Below are positions 33,722 through 41,568 of a stretch of 64,000 nt of DNA, in pieces; within the stretch, counting starts at the first letter, position 1, and every line of letters starts with the position of its first letter. Origin of the DNA: Rhabdochlamydiaceae bacterium (GTDB lineage Bacteria > Chlamydiota > Chlamydiia > Chlamydiales > Rhabdochlamydiaceae); contig JAIELY010000012.1 of the NCBI GenBank assembly GCA_019752555.1, forward strand, positions 35,834 through 99,833. Direction: 5' to 3'. The translations under genes and the position numbers were made by a program. Below the pieces are notes generated by a model that saw nothing but the letters and a program-made list of their open reading frames with translations, made no database searches and was not told the DNA's origin.

Positions 33722-35353
33722 ATGGCTGCATTTGTTCGAGGAATCGCCCTTACTGCTGGTACTGTAGGTGCCATGAATGTCCTGATTCGTCTTAAGGACG
33801 GTGTCGATGGGACAGATCGATTTGCAGAACACACCAATCGAGAACATCGAAAACATCCATTTTCTGGAATGCATTCCCCTTTGTTTCCGACCGAGGAACA
33901 AGTGGAAATTGTTGGAACACATTTTCCTAACTATTTACATATGCTTCCGACCGATCTCGAAACTTTTAAAAAACAGCAAACCATTCAATCTCCTGTGAGC
34001 TTGCTTCCATTAGCGCGTTGCCCTGTACCGATGGATCGAACAGAAGCTTCAATCATTGCGGTGGGCGGTCCTCCTGCACTGATTTCATCTGCTTTAGAAA
34101 AAAAAGTTGTCTACATCCGCGATAGTAGAAAGCATCCTGCATCAAAAGGAGCTGCCAACCACATCGAATCAGATGCGCCCACAGAAGCCCCTACGACTTA
34201 TCCTCCCACACGTTTTCTCGCAAACCAGATTTTCCGCACCTGTTTTGGATACGTAGCGTTAAGATCGGTCGAAAAAACAGGCCACTTTCCGTGGAGGACA
34301 TTAAATTGGACAGGGTGGATCAAGCATCCCAAAGAATGGCCAACCGGAATTCGAATTGCCTTGCTCTTCCAAAGAGAAACAATGAAAGACAGCCAGCAAA
34401 GAGAAAAACAGATGGCTGATGTTGCTGAAAAGTGCCGAGACGGCGAGGCATTTTATAACGAGCTCAACGAGGCATTGTCTTATCAATTGCTTTCTGATCC
34501 ACATGGTTCCTACTACATGGCTCGCAACCTAAGCGAGCGCGTGGAATTGGAAACGACAGGACATCTTTTAAAGAACGAAGATCGCCTCATGGAATTTGAG
34601 TCACCTGAAGAGTTTTGTGCAGAGTATGGATTTACTCCTCAGGTCGAATTAATCGGAAAAAAAACTCATGATCGGATCATTTCAGCAGACTATGAATCGC
34701 TGATTGGCACTCACCTTGAGCGCAACGGGGGATCTGTCATCGATGGGACACTCTTGACTGTGTATTCGGATGAAACCTCTACTGGAGGCATGATCGAATA
34801 CCGAAAAAAAGGGAGTGCAGCAAGCGAATTTCTCCCCTTTTCCAAACTCTTGCTTTCTTTGGGAAGCCAACCCATTTTGGACAGTTCCGGCCGTTCTTTA
34901 TTTGATCTTGTATCCGCGCGCGGCGTCTCTACTCTCGCTTTTATTTATGTTCCTCAAGAACAGAAGATCCCTCCTCTTGTCGTCTGCGGAGACACCAATC
35001 ATGTCACTGTGTTGGGAAGACAGACAGATCCGATCCCAGGCGAAGATGGAAAACTCTATTATCGGTATCTTGTGAGAATGACATCGGGAGCTTGCATTAC
35101 TCCCAACTGCGCTGAAGAAGATTCTGCAGATTATGATGCTTCGATTGCAGTTGGCCTTATTGCTTCTGTGAGAAAAACATTAGGATTTAAAGTCGAGGTC
35201 ATTGTCGCATATGGATGCAATCGGCATGTCAGCCAGTATGGAGAAACACGCTGGCATCCATTACATCCAGATATTGCAGCCCAAGTAGGGGCAGGCGGAG
35301 GCGGTTTCACACGAGGCTCTGAAGGAGCTAAATTCCTCACTTCGGCAGACTAA
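33722..35353 (+). CDS. Unrecognised 543-residue protein
   Basis: A large soluble protein with ATG 33722 behind TAGGAGC. I do not recognise it. The N terminus (FVRGIALTAGTVGAMNVLI) is mildly hydrophobic but not a clear signal. The C-terminal 200 residues are beta-rich (STLAFIYVPQEQ, PPLVVCGDTNHVTVLG, YYRYLVRMTSGACITPN) and end with a Gly-rich VGAGGGGFTRGS. The layout is faintly like the second half of flavin-dependent amine oxidases, but no N-terminal FAD motif is visible. It stands alone between the methyltransferase and the signalling operon. Confidence 0.75.
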   Translation: MAAFVRGIALTAGTVGAMNVLIRLKDGVDGTDRFAEHTNREHRKHPFSGMHSPLFPTEEQVEIVGTHFPNYLHMLPTDLETFKKQQTIQSPVSLLPLARCPVPMDRTEASIIAVGGPPALISSALEKKVVYIRDSRKHPASKGAANHIESDAPTEAPTTYPPTRFLANQIFRTCFGYVALRSVEKTGHFPWRTLNWTGWIKHPKEWPTGIRIALLFQRETMKDSQQREKQMADVAEKCRDGEAFYNELNEALSYQLLSDPHGSYYMARNLSERVELETTGHLLKNEDRLMEFESPEEFCAEYGFTPQVELIGKKTHDRIISADYESLIGTHLERNGGSVIDGTLLTVYSDETSTGGMIEYRKKGSAASEFLPFSKLLLSLGSQPILDSSGRSLFDLVSARGVSTLAFIYVPQEQKIPPLVVCGDTNHVTVLGRQTDPIPGEDGKLYYRYLVRMTSGACITPNCAEEDSADYDASIAVGLIASVRKTLGFKVEVIVAYGCNRHVSQYGETRWHPLHPDIAAQVGAGGGGFTRGSEGAKFLTSAD

Positions 35354-35366
35354 GATTTTGATATTT

Positions 35367-35402
35367 AAAGTGATTCAAAAATGCAAATTTTTGAATCACT
35401 TT
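35367..35402. terminator. Bidirectional terminator
   Basis: A perfect 15-bp stem (aaagtgattcaaaaa with its complement) and a 6-base loop lies between the convergent ends of the 543-residue gene and the binding-protein gene; it overlaps the last codons of the latter. T-rich sequence at both stem edges suits termination in both directions. Confidence 0.75.
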
Positions 35403-36568
35403 CGTTGTAAATCTTTCCAATTTAAAGTTTCGTATTTTCCATGAATCAGAATCATTGGCCAAACGGTGTGCAGCCCTTGATGATCCGTTTGATCAAACGA
35501 AACGTTAACTCCAATGCCAATATCCACATCGCGCATCCCCTCAAAAGCATCAATAATGCCCTCTCGAGTCAATTGATTCTTTGCAGCAGCGCGCTGCAAA
35601 CCGATCACAAATAACTTTGCGGTGAGAAAACCTTCAAAAGAAACAAAATTGGGAACTGCCTGAGCCCCCCCATACTGTTTCAAATCCTTCCGATATTCTT
35701 TTGACGCAGGAAGATCCTGATTTAAAAAGGGAACAACTTCTGTAACAATCACCTGATCTGCTGAATCACCTAGGTCTTGGGCTAGTTTATCGCTTCCCAC
35801 AAAAGAGACATTTAAAAACAATGTATCTGGAAATTCTTTTTGGGCAGCTTTGATGAATTTTTCAGCAGGAGCATACGTTCCTACGATAATGATCGCTTTA
35901 GGGGGCTTTGAGGCTGCTAAAAGCTCTGCTAACCCCTCTTCAATGTTCGTTGTGTTCCGTGTATAGCGCGCTTGCGGCAAGTCTTCCACCGGATAGCCAG
36001 CAGCTCGAATCGCTTTTAAAGCCCCTTCATATCCCGAATCTCCATAAGCATCATTTTGCGTGAAAAAGGCAATCTCATCAGGCTTCATTCCAATAGATAG
36101 TAAACCATTCACCATAGCCGCAGTCTCTTCTGCGTAGCTGGCTCTTAAATTAATTACGTAGCGATCGGGCGGCACTTTGCGCAACACTTCAGAGCCTGTA
36201 AAAGCCCCAAAGAGCAACACCTGTTTTTCATTCGCAATCGGGACGCTAACAACGGCAGTGGGAGCCCCCACATTGCCAATCACTGCTAATACACCCTCTT
36301 CATCAATCAGCTTACGCATATTAGGTCCTGCGCGCGTGGGCTCATAGCGATCATCCAACGCAATCAGTTCAATACGGCGCCCTGCAATACCGCCTTGAGC
36401 ATTTATCTTAGCAAAATAGACCTCGATTCCCAGTTTCATCTGGATCCCCAGCTCTTGAGTTGGACCTGTTAGAACTGTGCTCATTCCAATTTTAATGGGA
36501 GGTTGTTGAGGAGCATCAGCCCATCCACACAAAGCAAGAGCCATAAAAAACAAAAAGAAGATCCTCAT
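35396..36568 (-). CDS. Periplasmic ligand-binding protein (LivJ-like)
   Basis: A 390-residue type I solute-binding protein (Peripla_BP_6, branched-chain amino-acid type). Signal peptide residues 1-18 (FFLFFMALALCGWADA); body motifs IKIGMSTVLTGPTQELG, RRIELIALDDRYEP and VLAVIGNVGAPTA. No permease or ATPase genes accompany it. It is the last gene of the sensor operon and overlaps the cyclase gene by 4 bp. I infer it is the periplasmic sensor that presents a small ligand, perhaps an amino acid, to the kinase encoded first in the operon, as TorT does for TorS. Confidence 0.88.
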   Translation of the reverse strand: MRIFFLFFMALALCGWADAPQQPPIKIGMSTVLTGPTQELGIQMKLGIEVYFAKINAQGGIAGRRIELIALDDRYEPTRAGPNMRKLIDEEGVLAVIGNVGAPTAVVSVPIANEKQVLLFGAFTGSEVLRKVPPDRYVINLRASYAEETAAMVNGLLSIGMKPDEIAFFTQNDAYGDSGYEGALKAIRAAGYPVEDLPQARYTRNTTNIEEGLAELLAASKPPKAIIIVGTYAPAEKFIKAAQKEFPDTLFLNVSFVGSDKLAQDLGDSADQVIVTEVVPFLNQDLPASKEYRKDLKQYGGAQAVPNFVSFEGFLTAKLFVIGLQRAAAKNQLTREGIIDAFEGMRDVDIGIGVNVSFDQTDHQGLHTVWPMILIHGKYETLNWKDLQRK

Positions 36569-38103
36569 ACGTTAGGCCTCTTATCAGATACATACTCGAA
36601 AATTTCCAATGGAGCCTTGCCTCGGATCGTCCGCAGTCCTAAGGATCTGCACATGCAAAGATCGCGCACCTTTTGCCAAGCTTGATGGCTTAGGCAAATC
36701 CGATTGGGCTCTGCTTGCGTTTGAATTCTAGCAGCAGTATTAACAACGTCGCCCCAAATATCAAATTGATACTGGCGGTGGCCAACAATGCCTCCTATCA
36801 CAGAACCAAAATGAATCCCTACCCGCAATTGCCATTGAGAAGATAGCTTGGCAGAATTTTTTAAAAGGTTATCTGCATACATTAAACAATCAAGAACAGG
36901 ATTATCCCGATGAATCAGCATCCCAGAGGACCCAAGAAAGCTATCGCCGATCGTTTTAATTTTTTGGACATGATGTTCGATTGCGACAGATTCGCACATT
37001 TCTGCAAAATCCTGTAAATGATGCAAAACCTCATTAGGTTCGTGAGAATCGCAATAGGCTGTAAAACTTACGACATCAGCAAACACAATAGCAACGTTGG
37101 CATAATTGGCAGGTTTAACTGTTCCAGTACGTGCCAGTTGCTCAACAATCACAGATGGAAAAACCGCTCGCATTAAGCCTTCATAGCGCAACTTTTCAGA
37201 TTTTAGTTGGTCGTGATATTTCTTTTCATTCCTGATGAACCATCTTTTTTCAACACAAGAACCAATCCTAACACGCAGTAAATCACTATTAAATGGCTTG
37301 GGGAGAAAGTCTTCTGCCCCGAGCTTAATACACTCAATCGTGTTTTCCAATGTGTCAGCGGCTGAAATCATCAAAACCATGAGCTTCTGATGAATAATTT
37401 CATCTTTGAGATGCTCTAAGACCTCAATGCCGTTCATCTCTGGCATATCGATATCCAAGAGAATGAGATCTATAGGCTGCTTTTCTAAAAGAGCAAGCCC
37501 CAACGCTCCATTGTGTGCGGTTTGAGTATTGGAATACCCAATGTTTTTTAGATAGCGTTTAAGAATTTCACAGCTCTCAAGATTATCATCGATAATGAGA
37601 ATAGAAATTTTTTCCTTAAAAGAGGAAAACTCCTGGCTTTCTTGTTTGAGGTCGAAAGAAATTGCCGGTGAAGGATGGATCGCCTTATGCTCTTGTAATT
37701 TAATCTGATCGATCAAAGCCAAAATCTGAGCGACCTTAGCCAATATCTCAACAAATTGATCTCTAAAACCTTGCAGTTTTTCGTTTTGCATTTCCTCTAA
37801 AATCATCTCTCCATAGCCATTGATCACATTAACGACATTGCGCAAATCATGACGTACGTGAGTTAAATAGGCAGCAAAATCCTCTTTTTGAATCTGCTCG
37901 TCTAAAATCTTTTGATTCAAAAATTCCTCTGCCTTTTTTTTTAAAAGGAGGCTCGCTTCATAGACCTTCTTAATATCTAATGCACATTCAACCCCCTTCA
38001 CTTCAAGAAAAGGGTTTAAAGAAAAAATCAAAGCAGCGGCAAGATCGCTTAACTGTCCATAGACTTTGCTAAAAGTGTGTAGCAGATCTTCTTTCTGTGT
38101 CAT
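36565..38103 (-). CDS. Receiver-coupled class III adenylate cyclase with H-box
   Basis: A 512-residue signalling protein. Residues ~70-135 resemble a HisKA dimerisation helix pair with H-box HVRHDLRN (H85) but no ATPase domain follows. Residues 165-290 are a receiver: acidic pair D172/D173, phospho-acceptor D217 (LLDIDMPE), K269. Residues 310-505 are a class III cyclase: metal Asp D343 (FADVVSFT) and D387 (KTIGDSF), K383 and D452 as adenine-selecting residues, N455/R459 for transition state. It should make cAMP under control of receiver phosphorylation. It is 3 bp from the upstream receiver gene and overlaps the binding-protein gene. Confidence 0.9.
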   Translation of the reverse strand: MTQKEDLLHTFSKVYGQLSDLAAALIFSLNPFLEVKGVECALDIKKVYEASLLLKKKAEEFLNQKILDEQIQKEDFAAYLTHVRHDLRNVVNVINGYGEMILEEMQNEKLQGFRDQFVEILAKVAQILALIDQIKLQEHKAIHPSPAISFDLKQESQEFSSFKEKISILIIDDNLESCEILKRYLKNIGYSNTQTAHNGALGLALLEKQPIDLILLDIDMPEMNGIEVLEHLKDEIIHQKLMVLMISAADTLENTIECIKLGAEDFLPKPFNSDLLRVRIGSCVEKRWFIRNEKKYHDQLKSEKLRYEGLMRAVFPSVIVEQLARTGTVKPANYANVAIVFADVVSFTAYCDSHEPNEVLHHLQDFAEMCESVAIEHHVQKIKTIGDSFLGSSGMLIHRDNPVLDCLMYADNLLKNSAKLSSQWQLRVGIHFGSVIGGIVGHRQYQFDIWGDVVNTAARIQTQAEPNRICLSHQAWQKVRDLCMCRSLGLRTIRGKAPLEIFEYVSDKRPNV

Positions 38104-38106
38104 CTT

Positions 38107-38481
38107 TTAAGATTTTCCAGGCAGGAGTTTTTGAATTTTTTCAACAAGTCGAACAAAATCGATCGGCTTTGTGTCAAAATCATCGCATCCACTCTGAATT
38201 GCACGATCTCGATCACTTGTCATCGCATGCGCGGTTAAAGCAATAATGGGTAAAGCGTGTGTCTTAGGATTTGCTTTGATTTTCTCTGTTGCCGTCCACC
38301 CATCGATGACCGGCAGGCTCATATCCATTAAAATCAGATCGGGCGCTGCAGATTCGGCTAAACGGATCCCTTGCTCACCATCGACAGCGGTTATCACTTC
38401 ATATCCCTTTCTCTGAAGCCGTCGAGTTAACATATCCCGATTGAGCTCATTGTCCTCTACAAGTAAAATCTTGATCATCAT
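38107..38481 (-). CDS. Single-domain response regulator (CheY-like)
   Basis: A 124-residue stand-alone receiver: acidic pair E9/D10 (LLVEDNELNRD), phospho-acceptor D53 (LMDMSLP), T83 and K105 (DTKPIDF). Sequence is of the DivK/hybrid-kinase receiver type. With no output domain it can act as a phosphate shuttle between the kinase upstream and the cyclase downstream. It lies 4 bp after the kinase stop. Confidence 0.92.
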   Translation of the reverse strand: MMIKILLVEDNELNRDMLTRRLQRKGYEVITAVDGEQGIRLAESAAPDLILMDMSLPVIDGWTATEKIKANPKTHALPIIALTAHAMTSDRDRAIQSGCDDFDTKPIDFVRLVEKIQKLLPGKS

Positions 38482-38485
38482 TCCC

Positions 38486-40639
38486 TCATTTTTTTAACGG
38501 AAGGCTTTTTTGCGGTAAAAGAATCGTAAAAATAGACCCCTTTCCAGATTCACTATTGACGCTCACCTCGCCTCCTAACATCGTGCAAAATTGCTTAGTG
38601 AGATAAAGCCCCAAGCCCGTTCCCCCATATTCTCTTGTGGTCCCAGCATCGGTTTGGGAGAACGCTTTAAATAGCTTTTCCAACTTATCCGAAGGGATCC
38701 CAATCCCTGAATCACTAACAGAAAACTGAATCCATTTTTCGTTGTTTTTTTCGATCCCCTTAATTTCAAGGGTAATCTGACCATTCTTTGTGAATTTGCT
38801 GGCATTGCTCAGTAAATTAAGCAAACATTGACGCACTCTAAGAAGATCCGTGAACATTGTATTCAGAGAGGGATCGACAATTAATTTAAATGTATTGTTA
38901 TTTTTAGTGATCATCTGACCAATAATAAGATCAAGATCCTTTGCCAGAGCAGGAATGTTAACTTCTTCTAATACAATATCTAATTTTCCAGATTCAATTT
39001 TAGAAAGATCAAGAACATCATTAATGAGACTTAACAGATGCTTAGCAGATCCAATCACTCGGCTCAAATCGGTAATTGTACTTTCTTGATGAGCAGCCTC
39101 TGCATCCTCCATCAACATTTCACTGTAACCAATGATCGCATTTAGAGGGGTTCTTAGCTCATGGCTCATATTCGCAACGAATTCCGATTTAATTTTACTT
39201 GCAGCTTCTGCCTGTATTTTTGCAGCTTTAAGTTCGATAATAAGATTAGCAAGACTCTGATTAGCAAGACTTAAATCACGCGTTTTTAATTCCACAAGTT
39301 CTCTTAAATGCTGATGCGTAAAATACAGATCACCCGCCATCGCATTAAAAGCATCAATGACCTCATTTAAGTCCTCATACCGCGTCTTTTCTAATCGGTA
39401 TTCCAATCCCCCTTCTGCCCTAACGAGCTTATTCATTCCGTCTGTTAACAATCGAACGGCATTCGATGTGGTCCGTTGGACGTAATAGCCAAGCGAGAGC
39501 ATGAGAACCACAACACCCGCACTCATTAAAATAATCCCCATTCGATTGCTCGCAGAGAGTTTTTTTGCTTTTTCAACAAGAGCGCCCTTCATCTCAATTG
39601 CTTTTTCACTCAAGTCGTTCGACTCTTTTTGCAAATCCAAAAGGTTTAGCTGAATCTTTTCTGCAGTCTTTTGTACGGCAATATCCTTACTATTATATTC
39701 TTGACGCAAGTCAAAGAGACTATTTCCCCCTTCGACAAGCTGCTTTGCAATCGCATCAAATCCATCGCTTATTTGTTTAACCAAAGAAACGAGCTCAGGA
39801 AAGGACGCAAGTAAAGAGCTCAACGCTTTAATTTCCCGACGCATCAAACTAATAAGCTGCAGCAATTGATTGCCTTTTAAACTATTTAAAACATCTGGAT
39901 TAGATTCATTAATCAACTGTTGAGTCAAAGCATCGAACGCCACAAAACCAACATTTAATTTTTGAAGATTTCTCTGAGCCTCCGCAGACTGGCTGCTGAC
40001 AACCTGACTTACTTCATTTAAAAACTGCTCACGCAGAGCTGTGTCGTTTAACACTTGAGGCTTATGCAGAGAATCCACCACTTGATTGATCATTTTTCGA
40101 TTCTGCAAAAAGAGGGTGCCATAAATGTTTTCGGACATCCCTTGCAGATCGACAACCTTTGCATTAACCTCTTCAGCCTGAACTCGCAATTGGTTCATGA
40201 TCTTCAGCATTGTTTCAGAATCAGACAAAAGTTGGTTTTCAAGATTTAAAAACTCCTTGAAAATGCTTTTGATCGATTGCACTCTTTCCATAATCTTAGG
40301 ATTGAGATCCGCTTGATCTTGAAGAGCGTCTAATCCTGAAAGAAACTGTTTTTCAATTGAGGTGCTTGACTCCAACTGGGCAAATTCATCCACATCCTGG
40401 ATCGCTAACACCATCGACTCTCTTGCCAATAGACCAGACAATGAGTTGCTCATCGTAAAAAGCGATGTTTCTATCGCGCTGGCTTTAAGCAAGTAATATT
40501 GGTTTTGACTTAAACGAAAATTGAATAAGAGGGCAAATCCGCCTAATAGAAACAATAAGGCAACAGATAGCATCAAAAGAGCAACAAACATCGTTCTCAA
40601 TGACAACTTCATCGCCTGTTTTTCAACCACTTCATTCAC
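38486..40639 (-). CDS. Transmembrane sensor histidine kinase
   Basis: A 717-residue kinase. Two membrane helices (about 18-40 and 367-388) bound a long all-helical periplasmic region of about 325 residues, like the helical sensor of TorS. A HAMP-like segment (LDEL-like, EVIDAFNAMAGDL) and coiled coil follow, then HisKA with H493 (FVANMSHELRTPLNAIIGYS) and HATPase with N-box NLLSNASKF, G1 DSGIGIP and G2 GGTGLGLYL. No receiver is attached; the partner receiver is the next gene. The helical sensor plus a binding protein in the operon suggests ligand sensing by protein-protein contact. Confidence 0.92.
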   Translation of the reverse strand: MNEVVEKQAMKLSLRTMFVALLMLSVALLFLLGGFALLFNFRLSQNQYYLLKASAIETSLFTMSNSLSGLLARESMVLAIQDVDEFAQLESSTSIEKQFLSGLDALQDQADLNPKIMERVQSIKSIFKEFLNLENQLLSDSETMLKIMNQLRVQAEEVNAKVVDLQGMSENIYGTLFLQNRKMINQVVDSLHKPQVLNDTALREQFLNEVSQVVSSQSAEAQRNLQKLNVGFVAFDALTQQLINESNPDVLNSLKGNQLLQLISLMRREIKALSSLLASFPELVSLVKQISDGFDAIAKQLVEGGNSLFDLRQEYNSKDIAVQKTAEKIQLNLLDLQKESNDLSEKAIEMKGALVEKAKKLSASNRMGIILMSAGVVVLMLSLGYYVQRTTSNAVRLLTDGMNKLVRAEGGLEYRLEKTRYEDLNEVIDAFNAMAGDLYFTHQHLRELVELKTRDLSLANQSLANLIIELKAAKIQAEAASKIKSEFVANMSHELRTPLNAIIGYSEMLMEDAEAAHQESTITDLSRVIGSAKHLLSLINDVLDLSKIESGKLDIVLEEVNIPALAKDLDLIIGQMITKNNNTFKLIVDPSLNTMFTDLLRVRQCLLNLLSNASKFTKNGQITLEIKGIEKNNEKWIQFSVSDSGIGIPSDKLEKLFKAFSQTDAGTTREYGGTGLGLYLTKQFCTMLGGEVSVNSESGKGSIFTILLPQKSLPLKK

Positions 40640-40788
40640 CTAATAGATTGAAATTATATTCTGAACATCATTCAAAAACTGAAGGTTATGCGCCCCTTTT
40701 CTGGATATACATCACTCTGTTATTACAAATCTATCGCTAAAATGCACAAAGAAATAAAGAAACTGTTTAAAGACGAGTTCTCATGAAA

Positions 40789-41565
40789 TTATTCCTTTCT
40801 AGAATAGGCATAACGCCCGCGGAATGGAATTTCTTGAGGATAATTTAACTTTTCTACTTGTGCGTCCAATTTGTAATCGCAACCCATGTCAGCACGCGCC
40901 TCCATGATAGCCCATCTCCAAAGAGATATGAGATTTTCACAGGCATCTCGATCATAATAAAAACGGATATAGAGAAGCTTTTCCTCATTATTAATATCTA
41001 CGATCACAGCTCTGAGTTGAGGCACCACAATTCCAAGAAGAGCCTTTTGTAATGACAATAATGCATAAGCGAGAGGGAAAATATCAATTTTATGAGTCTT
41101 GGGCTTAACCGGAATTATATACTCCCCCTCTCCTAAAGAATACTTTATTCCATAATTTGTGCTTATTAATTCTCCTGAAACTGGACAAGTAAAACTCCCA
41201 ACACTGTGTGTGTACTCAACTATTTCAGATTCAAAATGGATAGCGACTCCTGAATTTCTAGCTGGCTCTTCCATTCTAAAATAGGCGTAGCGTCCGCGAA
41301 GAGGAATTTTTTTTGGATAATCCAATCTCAACACATAATCATCCAAGATGCAGTCTGGGCCTAACCCAGCACTAGCTTCCGTAATAGCACATTCCCAAAG
41401 ATCTATTAACTTCTCTGAAACATCTCCGTCATAGTAAAAGCAAAGAAACAGTTGATTATTATCTTTACAGAAGTCTACAACAACAGCTCTTAATTCTGGA
41501 GAAACCACATCCAATAAAGCACTTTGCACACCTAACAAGGCATACTCTGTAGAAAATATCTCCAT
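40789..41565 (-). CDS. Chimeric immunity protein: immunity / toxin tail / immunity
   Basis: A 258-residue protein with two copies of one ~98-residue domain: positions 3-100 and 161-258 (YALLGVQSALLDVVSPELRA versus YALLSLQKALLGIVVPQLRA; FYYDGDVSEKLIDLWECAI versus FYYDRDACENLISLWRWAI; both end GRYAY). Between them residues 116-157 (SGELISTNYGIKYSLGEGEY, then IIPVKP) resemble the last ~42 residues of the neighbouring toxin (TGEKIATNWGKIHYAKDGVH, then IVPTEP). It looks like a duplicated toxin-tip/immunity cassette collapsed in frame. ATG 41565 lies three bases after the toxin stop. Likely a cytoplasmic antidote. Confidence 0.7.
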   Translation of the reverse strand: MEIFSTEYALLGVQSALLDVVSPELRAVVVDFCKDNNQLFLCFYYDGDVSEKLIDLWECAITEASAGLGPDCILDDYVLRLDYPKKIPLRGRYAYFRMEEPARNSGVAIHFESEIVEYTHSVGSFTCPVSGELISTNYGIKYSLGEGEYIIPVKPKTHKIDIFPLAYALLSLQKALLGIVVPQLRAVIVDINNEEKLLYIRFYYDRDACENLISLWRWAIMEARADMGCDYKLDAQVEKLNYPQEIPFRGRYAYSRKE

Positions 41566-41568
41566 CAA

